Assembly: GCA_025677825.1 (NCBI GenBank)
Contig: JAIXMO010000153.1
Coordinates: 1 to 10,962, forward strand
DNA: 10,962 nt
Direction of reading: 5' to 3'
DNA from: Helicostylum pulchrum
Taxonomy: Eukaryota; Mucoromycota; Mucoromycetes; Mucorales; Mucoraceae
The notes under the pieces are model-generated. The model made no database searches. It saw only the letters and a list, made by a program, of their open reading frames with translations, and was not told where the DNA came from. This document shows positions 1-7,712 of the stretch, in pieces. Positions within the stretch are counted from its first letter, which is position 1; each line of letters starts with the position of its first letter. Made by a program: the position numbers and the translations under genes.

Positions 1-3000
1 TATGTGTAAGAAGAATCGAAATCAGATGCAGTTTGCCAAGTATGGTCTGCTTCATCATTATATCCTAACCAATGAACCAGGTATTCATAATTAATGGGGC
101 CACCTCTGTGTGCGATAATAGCTTGTACCTCATAGTGTTTATCTTTAACTACATTTTGAGAAGCTGCACTAGATTGGATTAATTTAATCTGTTGCGTAGG
201 AACATCACGGCTTAAAAGATTATCGAGTCTGTCTGTTAAGATATAAGATTTGTTTTTGGTATATCCTTTGATAGTAAATGGACCTGAATATCTTTCATCT
301 AACTTAGACTGACGATGTACATTAACGATCATCACCTTACTACCAATTGGATACATGTCTTTTAAAACCTTGTGAGATTTTTCGAAACGAGCATGATCAT
401 TATCTTGTGTGGTCTTAATTAATTTCGCTATTTGAGGAATAACAACTTCTTGTGCAAAAGCAAGTCTGTCATGTATCTTTTTAGTATCAGCTTTCATTAA
501 AGATAAGGTAGGTGTGACTTTAGAATAGTCTGCAAAATCGTTTGGTTGTCTGTTAAATACAATACTATAAGGTCTCGACTTGTGTAGTTTAGAGTATTTA
601 ATGTTCATAGCCAATTGCGTAGGATTGAGATATAAATCCCAATCTGCGTGTCTTCCTTTCAGTGATTTAACAATAACAGATTTTGCAATTCCTACAAATC
701 GTTCTGTAACGCTATTACCAGTAGGAGTATAAGGTAAAGATAATCGTCTGTCAATGCCACTCATTAAAATTAACTGTGATACAATTTCGTTAACGAATTC
801 AGATCCATTGTCAGAGGTTAATACCTTAGGAAATGAAAATAGACAGAAAACATTAAGTAATTCTTTAGCTATAGTGAGACTAGATTTATCTGTAATTGCG
901 CGAAGAATTGTAAATCGACTGAAATGATCAACCAAAATAAGCATATAGTTATTTCCACTAGAGGAAGTAATATTGAACGTAGCCAAATCCATTGACCAGT
1001 GGTCAAACACTTGTGTTGGTGAAGTAGAACGGAAAGGATGAAACCCCGTTTTTGCTACAGAGTACCGACTACATTGGTCACAGTTGGAAATAATACGCTG
1101 AATGTCTTTATGAATATTAGTCCAATGTAAATTATAGTCATTGTGAATAGTTTGCAAGACATTATTTTGTCCCCAGTGTCCTAGCAAGTGTGCACGGTTA
1201 ATGATATCGTCACGTTCTGAAGGAGGAGGTGTAATGTAGTCTTTGTATTGCATTGCACGCATAACTAGTTGAGTACTGTATTTACTGTTTGCTGTCTTTT
1301 TCTCAGACGGATCAGTGTTAGTAGCATCAGGAATGTAACGAACTTGTTTATGAAAGTTATTAATATTTAACTGAGGAGTTAATTTTTGTTGCTTTCGTCT
1401 GTATTTTAAAAGCTTAACAGGTACACGTGGATGTGACTCGCCTAAAGCAGTTTCGAAAGTACGTTTTTCCTTTTTTAAAATAAAACCACTATTGTTTTCA
1501 TTTATTATCTCTCCACCCTGCAACTTATATCCGTCTGTGTACATTCGACTTCCAGCATCAGCAATGACATTCAGAATACCAGGAATATGGATAACAGTAT
1601 ATGAAAGACTAAATAATGTTTCGTAATAAGTCAATAACAGGTGGTTAGGCACCAGACTTGTTTGAATATATAAAAGCGAACGATGATCAGTATGTAATGT
1701 AAAATGCTTTTGTACTAGCCATTTATTAAATCGTTGAAAACAGTAAACTATAGCTAATAATTCACGCCTTGTAGTAGAGTAACATCTCTCAACACTTGTT
1801 AAACCTCGACTTGCCATTGCCACGTATTTCTTTTTTTCGCCAACTTGCATATATAATACACCACAAATAGCAGTGTTACTAGCATCTGTAGCAACATGAA
1901 GAGGGTAATTATAATCAATGGGAAAAATAAGAGGTGCAGAAGCTAATGCCACTTTTAGTTTGTTAAATGCATCAGTGTGTTCTTGTTTCCATACTTCCTG
2001 TAAATTAGCAACATTTCGTAGTTGGTCTAAAGGAGCACTAATATGCGCGTAAAGCAATATATGCGATCTAAAATAGTTCATATATCCAAGATAGGACTGC
2101 AGCTGTTTAGTAGTATGTGGAATTTCAAACTCGTATGCCGTATTGACCTTACGATGATCTGGAACCATAGCACCATTCTGAATTGTCCAACCCAAAATAA
2201 AGATAGCTTGTTGAGCAAAAACCATTTTCTCAGTAGCAATCATTAAATTGTGCTTAGTTAATCTACGAATAACCTCAGCAACACAATCTGTATGATGGCG
2301 TAAAGTATCACTTGTGCTAATTGTCAAATCATCAACGTAGACTTGTATGTAATCTAAGTCGCTAAACAAATCTTGTAAAACTCTTTGTACAAGGTTCCCA
2401 ATGAAAGAAATCCCAAATGGTGCTTTCTTGTATTGCCATTGCTTGTTTGTAAAGACGTCTGTAAAAGCAAGTTTGTGTCTATGTTCTTTTGCTATCATGA
2501 AACTATTGAAGCATGCCTTAATATCAAGTACAGTATGAATTTTAGACATCCCCAACTTCTGATGGATTTCCGAAATCAAAGGAAATCGTTGTGTATCAGT
2601 TTCAGTAAGTAAAGCATTAAGATTTCTGACATCTGTAACTAATCTAATTTTCTCTTTAGATATTTTGCCAGAAGTATCTTTTTTTCCGACTACCAATAAA
2701 GGAGAATTAAACCCATTATAAGTTGAAACAGGTTCAATTACATTATCATCCTGCCAAATTTGTAGTTGCTCAGCTACTTTCTCCTTATATGCTAAAGGAA
2801 GACTATAACTTTTACGATAAGCAATACAACCAGGTTTGGTTTCAAGGTATACAATAGCTCCAGGTAGTGTACAGTAAGTGTTTTTAACATCAATATTCTT
2901 ATTAGCAAGAAGTACAGGCTCTAATAACTTTTCCATTTCAATTCTTTCTTCTATAGTACCATAAGGACTGTTATTAGGTTCAGAAATAGAAGGATCAATA

Positions 3001-3968
3001 GGAGGATCGGAAAAAGGGTTATCAGCTGCAAGTTCTGTATGACTAAGTGCTAAACCAGTGATACCAATGTTAAGTTTACTTATTAAATCAAGTCCAATCA
3101 ATATAGGTATGGTACTGTTATTTTTACTTGTAAAGAAAGAAAAAATCTCGAAATTGTGTTTTAAAACCTTTTTATTATAATAGATGTTTAAAATTGTAGA
3201 ACCAGATCTGTTAACTACTGCTTCAGAATGGCCAAGTTGGATAGTACCTTTGGAAGGAACTACCTTGATATCACCACCCAAAAAAGTCGAAAAAGAAGGA
3301 GACACCATGCTAAAAGTAGCACCAGTATCAACAATGGCATACGTTTTAATATTCTGAATAATAATAGGAATTATGATCATGTTAGACTTATTTTCTGGTA
3401 AAGAACTAAATACGTTATGATACTTACAATTCTGGGCTTGTATATCCATGATGACATCTTCATCATCAGCAATGGATAATTCCTGTATATCCGCAGTGGC
3501 GTCAGCAACACCAGCATTGTATGCTGCCTGTAATTCAGCACGCGAAGTCGTAACCGAAGCAGAAGAGACAGCAGAAGGAACAAAAGGAACAGAAGGAACA
3601 GAAGGAACAGCAGAAGAAGTATTGGCAGGGCCAACAACATTGCTACCTTGTTGCAAGGTCATCGCACCAAAGTTATACTCTTGATTAGTATTAGGAGGAA
3701 GAGGAGGAGACGTACGTTTTGCAGTAGCGCACTCGTGTCGAGGGTTCCAACCGGCGACACCACAGCCATGGCAATATTTCACCCGGGGTTTCACATTGGT
3801 ACCAGCAGCAGCAGCAGCACGACATTCACTAGTATTGTGAGACTTAGCCTTGTGGAAGGTACAATACTTGTCAGTTGGTTGGGTCACAACAGAAACAGCA
3901 GCAGAAGAGGAAGATTCACCAGTAGTGGTACCAGTGGGCGCAGCAGCACTGAGCCAAATTGGTAGCAT
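1..3968 (-). CDS. Pol polyprotein: zinc knuckles, protease, RT, RNase H, integrase, chromodomain (runs off left edge)
   Basis: This frame is open from just after a stop at 4050-4052 to position 1, over 1,300 codons. The start given is the first Met of the frame inside the gag overlap, at 3966-3968. In order it holds a knuckle of form C-x3-H-x4-H-x4-C (3863-3822), a second C-x2-C-x8-H-x-C (3773-3729), a Val-Pro-Ser linker, and an aspartic protease with DTGA (3329-3318) and a downstream ILIGLD. RT follows, with VLDIKACF (Asp codon 2523-2525) and YVDD (2339-2328). RNase H has Asp 1884, Glu 1761, Asp 1686 and Asp 1557. Integrase has an HHCC finger (His 1188 and 1176, Cys 1080 and 1071) and catalytic Asp 987, Asp 810 and Glu 702, a D,D-35-E core. 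A chromodomain (about 134-15) keeps the HYEV, VHWLGY and DHTW aromatic residues. Pol lies one base forward of gag, so it needs a +1 shift or reflects an indel. Confidence 0.9.
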   Translation of the reverse strand, partial: MLPIWLSAAAPTGTTTGESSSSAAVSVVTQPTDKYCTFHKAKSHNTSECRAAAAAGTNVKPRVKYCHGCGVAGWNPRHECATAKRTSPPLPPNTNQEYNFGAMTLQQGSNVVGPANTSSAVPSVPSVPFVPSAVSSASVTTSRAELQAAYNAGVADATADIQELSIADDEDVIMDIQAQNCKYHNVFSSLPENKSNMIIIPIIIQNIKTYAIVDTGATFSMVSPSFSTFLGGDIKVVPSKGTIQLGHSEAVVNRSGSTILNIYYNKKVLKHNFEIFSFFTSKNNSTIPILIGLDLISKLNIGITGLALSHTELAADNPFSDPPIDPSISEPNNSPYGTIEERIEMEKLLEPVLLANKNIDVKNTYCTLPGAIVYLETKPGCIAYRKSYSLPLAYKEKVAEQLQIWQDDNVIEPVSTYNGFNSPLLVVGKKDTSGKISKEKIRLVTDVRNLNALLTETDTQRFPLISEIHQKLGMSKIHTVLDIKACFNSFMIAKEHRHKLAFTDVFTNKQWQYKKAPFGISFIGNLVQRVLQDLFSDLDYIQVYVDDLTISTSDTLRHHTDCVAEVIRRLTKHNLMIATEKMVFAQQAIFILGWTIQNGAMVPDHRKVNTAYEFEIPHTTKQLQSYLGYMNYFRSHILLYAHISAPLDQLRNVANLQEVWKQEHTDAFNKLKVALASAPLIFPIDYNYPLHVATDASNTAICGVLYMQVGEKKKYVAMASRGLTSVERCYSTTRRELLAIVYCFQRFNKWLVQKHFTLHTDHRSLLYIQTSLVPNHLLLTYYETLFSLSYTVIHIPGILNVIADAGSRMYTDGYKLQGGEIINENNSGFILKKEKRTFETALGESHPRVPVKLLKYRRKQQKLTPQLNINNFHKQVRYIPDATNTDPSEKKTANSKYSTQLVMRAMQYKDYITPPPSERDDIINRAHLLGHWGQNNVLQTIHNDYNLHWTNIHKDIQRIISNCDQCSRYSVAKTGFHPFRSTSPTQVFDHWSMDLATFNITSSSGNNYMLILVDHFSRFTILRAITDKSSLTIAKELLNVFCLFSFPKVLTSDNGSEFVNEIVSQLILMSGIDRRLSLPYTPTGNSVTERFVGIAKSVIVKSLKGRHADWDLYLNPTQLAMNIKYSKLHKSRPYSIVFNRQPNDFADYSKVTPTLSLMKADTKKIHDRLAFAQEVVIPQIAKLIKTTQDNDHARFEKSHKVLKDMYPIGSKVMIVNVHRQSKLDERYSGPFTIKGYTKNKSYILTDRLDNLLSRDVPTQQIKLIQSSAASQNVVKDKHYEVQAIIAHRGGPINYEYLVHWLGYNDEADHTWQTASDFDSSYT

Positions 3969-5025
3969 GCCTAGATCTATTCGAAGATCTGTGTACAGCA
4001 TCATTTTGATCAATGTGCATGGCAGAACGCTTAGGAGCACGAGGAGGCATCAAAGGGGCAACCATGGTATTAGCACGCATAGTAAACAAAGTACTGTTTT
4101 GCAATCGGCGGGCCAAATCTGAAAGAACTTCAATATCTTGTCGCTTGTATTCAGGAAGATTGACAATAGCAACGTTGATATATTCAGCAACCTTTCGAGG
4201 CAAAGCAAGAAGAAAACGTTCGATTAATAATGAATTGGGTAATACTTGATCTACCGCACGGCGTCTCAAACTATTGAATCTATCAATGAACGATTCGAGG
4301 TTCTCGCCTTCATACATCATAATACTGTTTAATTCCCTAGCACAGTTGTTACGTTCTTCCTGCACGTTAAGACCATAGCGATCTTGCATGGCAGTGGAGA
4401 ACTGAATCCAAGAAGGATCTTGTTGGTACAATTTTCTAAATTGTGTCACAAAATCTTCAAACCAAAGACGAATAGTTCCAGCAAGAAGAGGAGGTAATAC
4501 CCGAAGGTAATTAGCATCCAAATCTAAGTTATGACTAATCATAACATCAGTAAAATTCATGATGCAAGTGTTTACATCCACGAAAACAGGAGCACCTGGT
4601 ACAGAGACCTGGTTTTCCCATTGAAACAGAGGAAGATTACGAGGTACTACATTCGACAACTTGGCACCTGCAAGTGTACTGCCGGCCGTAGCCTGAATCA
4701 ACTTCTGAGCCCTACCGAGCTGGTCTAAATCCCCCATTTTTTTACTTACTTTCTCACGGTAACTTCTTAATTCATCAGTAGTACCATTACTAGAAGCAAT
4801 AAGAGCATACAATGAAACAATTTCTTCATGGAGTAAGGAAATACTGACTTGCAAACCAGCAGCAGGGTCAGAACCAGCACCACGAGGAAGACAGACAGGA
4901 GCCTTAGGACTAGCAACAGGAGTAGAACTAACATTGGGAGCAGTTTCGGCAGAAAATTCAACATCTTCCATTCTAGTAGCAGGAGGAGCAACAGGACCGA
5001 TAAAGTTTTGAGTAGGAATAGACAT
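3916..5025 (-). CDS. Gag capsid protein of element 1 (369 aa)
   Basis: This is the structural protein of the retrotransposon particle. The start is the first ATG after the leader, in the context ACTTACCATGTCT, which the second gag ORF of the window also has. Residues 1-60 are Ala/Pro/Thr-rich. Residues 61-110 are probably helical. A conserved LPLFQW lies at 131-136. The Retrotrans_gag-type core covers about 155-290, with LPPLLAGTIRLWFEDF at 177-192, SWIQFSTAMQDRYG at 205-218 and ESFIDRFNSLRRR at 244-256. The tail (about 325-369) is basic and ends after CysCysCys without a zinc knuckle. The knuckles lie directly downstream in the pol phase. That is unusual, because NC knuckles normally belong to Gag, and it suggests either a frameshift mutation in a former single gag-pol ORF or a real recoding site. 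It is a clear homologue of the 6332-7222 ORF but diverged from it. Confidence 0.88.
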   Translation of the reverse strand: MSIPTQNFIGPVAPPATRMEDVEFSAETAPNVSSTPVASPKAPVCLPRGAGSDPAAGLQVSISLLHEEIVSLYALIASSNGTTDELRSYREKVSKKMGDLDQLGRAQKLIQATAGSTLAGAKLSNVVPRNLPLFQWENQVSVPGAPVFVDVNTCIMNFTDVMISHNLDLDANYLRVLPPLLAGTIRLWFEDFVTQFRKLYQQDPSWIQFSTAMQDRYGLNVQEERNNCARELNSIMMYEGENLESFIDRFNSLRRRAVDQVLPNSLLIERFLLALPRKVAEYINVAIVNLPEYKRQDIEVLSDLARRLQNSTLFTMRANTMVAPLMPPRAPKRSAMHIDQNDAVHRSSNRSRHATNLAQCCCAHWYHYW

Positions 5026-5221
5026 GGTAAGTGGAAATAATAATTTTTTTTAAAAGGGAGAGAAAAAAAAATAAAGGATAATTTTCAAAAAATAAAACAA
5101 CAGGAATTAGAATTGATAAAAAAAAATATGATATTTAAAGAATAAATATCAAAAATAAAAATTAAACAGAAAGATTATCAGACTTGAAATGATTGTTTTT
5201 TATTTAATGGAAATTATGGGT

Positions 5222-5230
5222 CCTTATATA
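5222..5230 (-). promoter_or_regulatory. TATA box of element 1 LTR promoter
   Basis: The minus strand reads TATATAAGG, about 200 bp upstream of the gag ATG at 5025. An A-rich R region with a possible AATAAA signal follows some 25 bp later. Position and spacing to the LTR end match the TATA elements of the two other LTR-like sequences. This is the likely start region of the genomic and gag-pol RNA. Confidence 0.5.
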
Positions 5231-5270
5231 TACTTTTCAGAATATAAATAAGACATTGAAGGAACATTAA

Positions 5271-5342
5271 TTGATGGTGGGAAAAATAAGTGAGTTGATG
5301 GTGAGGAAAATAAGTGAATATAATGTGGGAAAATATGAATGA
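5271..5342. repeat. Three tandem 24-bp units in LTR U3
   Basis: Units at 5271-5294, 5295-5318 and 5319-5342 follow the pattern TTGATGGTGRGGAAAATAAGTGA. The first two are nearly identical and the third is more diverged. They begin about 40 bp upstream of the LTR TATA box on the minus strand, a position typical of retroelement enhancer repeats. Confidence 0.7.
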
Positions 5343-5364
5343 ATAAGCTTTGAAGACAAAGTGC

Positions 5365-5474
5365 TTCTTGTATCACTTTTTAGAAGAATAACTGTTTGTA
5401 GATTATTGTACCACTTCAGTACAATGAACTGTTTGTAGGTTATTGTATCACTTGAAGAAATAAACTGTTACACT
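5365..5474. repeat. Three tandem ~37-bp units in LTR U3
   Basis: Units lie at 5365-5401, 5402-5438 and 5439-5474. Each has the layout TTNTTGTAYCACTT, then a variable 8-10 bp, then AAACTGTTTGTAG. The middle and last units match best in their first half, and the first and middle units in their second half. Together with the 24-bp array they fill most of the presumed U3. Confidence 0.7.
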
Positions 5475-5516
5475 ATATTTCTTCATTAAATTTATATAGT
5501 CGATAAGAAGTATACA

Positions 5517-5935
5517 GATCCAAATACCAAATAGATAATATTATATTGTTATATAGCCTTTGTGTATAAAGGTATATCTAAATTATATATCTGTATAGTA
5601 CGTGAATACAACACTTTCCTTTTATTTTATTTTTTTTATTTTCAAGATACTTTTGCTAATGTGTTGCCTGTCTACACTCTACTTTGCATCTCTCTTTCTT
5701 CTTCATTCAATGACAACCAATCAATTTCATGGGTATCTCTACTCTCTTTATCCCTGCATTTCTAACTACATCACGTTCTCCTTTTATAACGTTCTGACAC
5801 ACCTATTTTGTTGTCTTCCTTTTGAATTTTTTTACAACAAGACAGCCGAAATTCGATACCCATCACTTTCCTGTTCTGTTAGCATATCTCATGCATTCTT
5901 TTTCAAACGCGTTGCTTCATTTTGGGGGAGGGTAA
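5517..5935. other. AT-rich spacer, no supported gene
   Basis: The plus strand is strongly pyrimidine-rich (about 5610-5900). T-rich sequence avoids stop codons, so it gives long open frames by chance, including one from 5602 to 6006 that is mostly Phe, Leu, Ser and Tyr with no motif. Short purine-rich minus-strand frames also look weakly protein-like but are interrupted every 20-30 codons. No domain is recognisable. Confidence 0.5.
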
Positions 5936-6354
5936 TGATATATACACGCTATATATGCACACCTTTTGATTACTATTTTGAAGTCTACTTTGCTTCTTTA
6001 TTTTGACAAGTATAGATTTACTACGGGTAAATCTATAACGCGTGTATTTTCCTTATAAAAGATGTCCGTGACACTGTTACGCAAATTTCCTATTCTTATT
6101 TATCGTGATCTGCTCACTCAAATAATACCACAGACAACTCGGTCCGTTCACTTCCAGAAAAGGGTTACTTCTTGTATATTTGTTATGATGATTACTATTA
6201 TGAACAACTCCCTATTTTACCATCGTCTGATTCAACTGTCATTGAAATCTTCTCATTCATATAAATAGCCATTCTTTTCCCTTTCAAATAATAAAATCTT
6301 TTGCTTTACTTTTATCAATTTTATTGACTTATTAATATATTAGCAAATATATCA
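5936..6354 (+). mobile_element. Candidate solo LTR, plus orientation, inserted in gag of element 2
   Basis: The segment starts TGATATAT and ends ATATATCA, which are 8-bp inverted ends of the TG..CA type. Near its right end it repeats the layout of the element 2 LTR: a TATA box (TATAAATA, 6260-6267), then a 17-mer TTTCAAATAATAAAATC (6282-6298) that also occurs in the element 2 LTR on the minus strand, then about 55 bp to the terminus. Its right end falls exactly where the second gag ORF stops resembling Gag. Against the call, the left flank (GGTAA) and right flank (TGAAC) do not form a target-site duplication, so the left edge may be wrong or the copy rearranged. Confidence 0.4.
6011..6037. 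repeat. Perfect 11-bp inverted repeat with 5-nt loop
   Basis: The arm TATAGATTTAC (6011-6021) is followed by the loop TACGG and the exact complement GTAAATCTATA (6027-6037). It lies in the middle of the presumed solo LTR. An ACGCGT hexamer follows at 6038-6043, and another copy of that hexamer is at 5907-5912. Confidence 0.75.
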
Positions 6355-7222
6355 TGAACGACTCAATCGTTTGGTTATTGGACATTTGTAAATCAAGTAG
6401 ATCGGTAGTGGCTACCTCCTGTTCAGCATCTTGAGTGATGCCATATTGAAGATTAATAGCAGCCTTAGAATCATTCCAAGTAGCGTTGGAAGAATCCTTG
6501 GTGAAGTCGGCTAACCATGCTCGGATCTCAATAGGAAGGCAAAGAGGCAACAAACGACACCAGTGGTCGTTAAATTCAAGTTGATAAGTGTTGAGAACAT
6601 CTTCAAACTTGCTGACACATGCGTTCAGAGAAGGGAAAACAGTACGAGTGTCATCGTAGACATGACCCATCCATTGGAAAAAGGGAAGTTGTGTAGGTAC
6701 AGTAGGTGGTCTACTAGATGGTTTATAACTGAAAGAAGAAGAAGTTTGAGGAACAGCCGGGGCTGGTTTCAAGATGCGTTGAACCTCCATGAGTTCACAG
6801 ATAGAAGCACGAAGAGATCGTAGCTCCGTAACAAGATGAGGAGGAACAACATTTCCACTTTGGATGATGATGGAAGAAAGTTCATAGATTCTTTGTTGAA
6901 GAATTATTACGTTTCGATCAATACCTTGTACAGGAGTACCATCGGCATGAGGATAAGAATTGACGGCAGCAAATACCGAAACATCGTCCATTTCCATGTC
7001 AATGATGGGTATTTCATCACTTAATACACTATCCAAGTTTTCAGATTCGAACAAGAGTTGTTCGTTGTTTAAATCATTCAACATGGCAGAAACAGGGACG
7101 GCAGAGACATTGGTGGCAACAGGAGCATCGGAAGGGACGATAATATCTTCTTGACCAACATCCTTAGTAACAGGGCCAGTAGAAAGAGGAGAAGTAGATA
7201 AGTTGTTACTTGAGGTAGACAT
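6332..7222 (-). pseudogene. Truncated Gag of a second Ty3/gypsy family (element 2)
   Basis: The frame encodes 296 residues. Residues 1-289 are Gag-like and the last seven (MIYLLIY) are read from unrelated inserted DNA. It shares LPFFQW (179-184), a stretch from VFPSLNACVSKFEDVL (195-210) through CRLLPLCLPIEIRAWLADF (222-240), QYG (259-261) and IESF (286-289) with element 1 Gag in the same order and spacing. The N-terminal half is nearly unalignable, so the two belong to different families. Homology ends inside the ESF-I-DRF motif at 6354/6355, and the C-terminal third, knuckles and pol are missing from the window. The ATG context matches that of the first gag. No internal stop is seen before the break, so the interruption looks fairly recent. 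Confidence 0.8.
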
Positions 7223-7298
7223 GGTAAGTTAAATAAATAGAGTGGTTTTTTTTTTCAAATAATAAAAAAAATGGAGTAAAACGATTCAAAGAAAAAAA

Positions 7299-7693
7299 TG
7301 ATATATATGTTAAAAAGAAGACAGTAAGGTTCTTTGAAAGTCTTTACAAAATGAAAGATGGTTGATTTTATTATTTGAAATGAAGTAGTTTTATATTAAA
7401 AGAAATTGGTTCAAATGACAGATGAAACTGAAAGAGTGTGCGGTCCTTTTGAGTAACATAAAGATAGTCTGTTACGATATAAATCTGGTTTAAAACGTAA
7501 TGTATAACCCTTTGTTTGTATTCTCTCGAGACGATGTCTGTGTTGCTTTATTTATTGTTTATGTTGGTGAAAAGGGTTTCACGTTGAATAAATAATAGAA
7601 TAAATAATAAATCTTTTTGGGATATTGTCAGGTTGTTTTAATAAATAGTAACACAGTCGGTTATAACATAAATTGGCAGGTTGCTAACTTAGA
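7299..7693 (-). repeat. LTR-like tandem copy B (395 bp), next to gag leader
   Basis: It matches the copy at 7713-8106 from TGATATATATG to CTAACTTAGA on the plus strand. By eye there are about a dozen substitutions and one 1-nt indel, roughly 96-97% identity. On the minus strand it contains TATAAAA (7395-7389), then TTTCAAATAATAAAATC (7380-7364), and ends in CATATATATCA at 7299. The other end has no TG, so the LTR 5' edge is uncertain. Confidence 0.75.
7389..7395 (-). promoter_or_regulatory. TATA box of element 2 LTR-like copy B
   Basis: The minus strand reads TATAAAA, about 170 bp upstream of the gag ATG at 7222 and about 95 bp from the LTR terminus. It is followed by TTTCAAATAATAAAATC, which could hold both the RNA start and a poly(A) signal. 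The same arrangement is kept in copy A (7802-7808). Confidence 0.45.
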
Positions 7694-7712
7694 GAAACGT
7701 TATCTGTAATAT

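Larger units (their letters stand above)
1..5516 (-). mobile_element. Ty3/gypsy chromovirus LTR retrotransposon (element 1), 3' end beyond window
   Basis: On the minus strand the order is 5' LTR, AT-rich leader, gag, then pol with protease, reverse transcriptase, RNase H, integrase and chromodomain. This domain order is that of Metaviridae (Ty3/gypsy) chromoviruses. The RT-RNase H-integrase order excludes Ty1/copia, where integrase comes first. The coding part shows no internal stop other than the gag/pol phase change near 3916-4049, so the copy looks young. The 3' LTR and polypurine tract are not in the window. The 5' edge near 5516 is inferred from LTR length and a TG start, so it may be off by tens of bases. 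Confidence 0.9.
5129..5516 (-). repeat. 5' LTR of element 1 (outer edge inferred)
   Basis: The LTR's 3' end is taken as the minus-strand ATATCA finishing at 5129. This resembles the ATATCA ends of the two other LTR-like sequences in the window, and like them it is followed by a T-rich stretch. A TATA box lies about 100 bp inside that end and an AATAAA-like R signal (TTAAATAAAAAAC) follows it. The LTR's 5' edge is a guess: a minus-strand TGTATAC start at 5516 gives 388 bp, close to the 394-395 bp of the other family. A TGTAACAG start near 5472 is the alternative. The second LTR that would fix the ends is outside the window. Confidence 0.5.

Noticed and set aside
2043..2612. Plus-strand frames of 67 and 75 codons.
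   Set aside because: They are antisense to the RT domain, whose YVDD and other motifs are on the minus strand.
3448..4249. Several plus-strand open frames opposite gag and pol, some Ser/Thr/Gly-rich.
   Set aside because: They are antisense shadows of the retrotransposon coding strand, where minus-strand GCT, TCT and CCT codons create open plus frames.
5602..6006. 134-codon plus-strand open frame, Phe/Leu/Ser/Tyr-rich.
   Set aside because: It arises from a T- and C-rich strand with few possible stops. There is no motif, no start context, and it runs into the LTR-like segment.
5425..6359. Possible 5-bp target duplication TGAAC at 5425-5429 and 6355-6359 around a TG..CA segment (5430-6354).
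   Set aside because: The left copy falls inside the middle unit of the 37-bp tandem array, which would then span an LTR boundary. A TGAAC match by chance in about 1 kb is expected. It remains an alternative if the array proves unrelated to the LTR.
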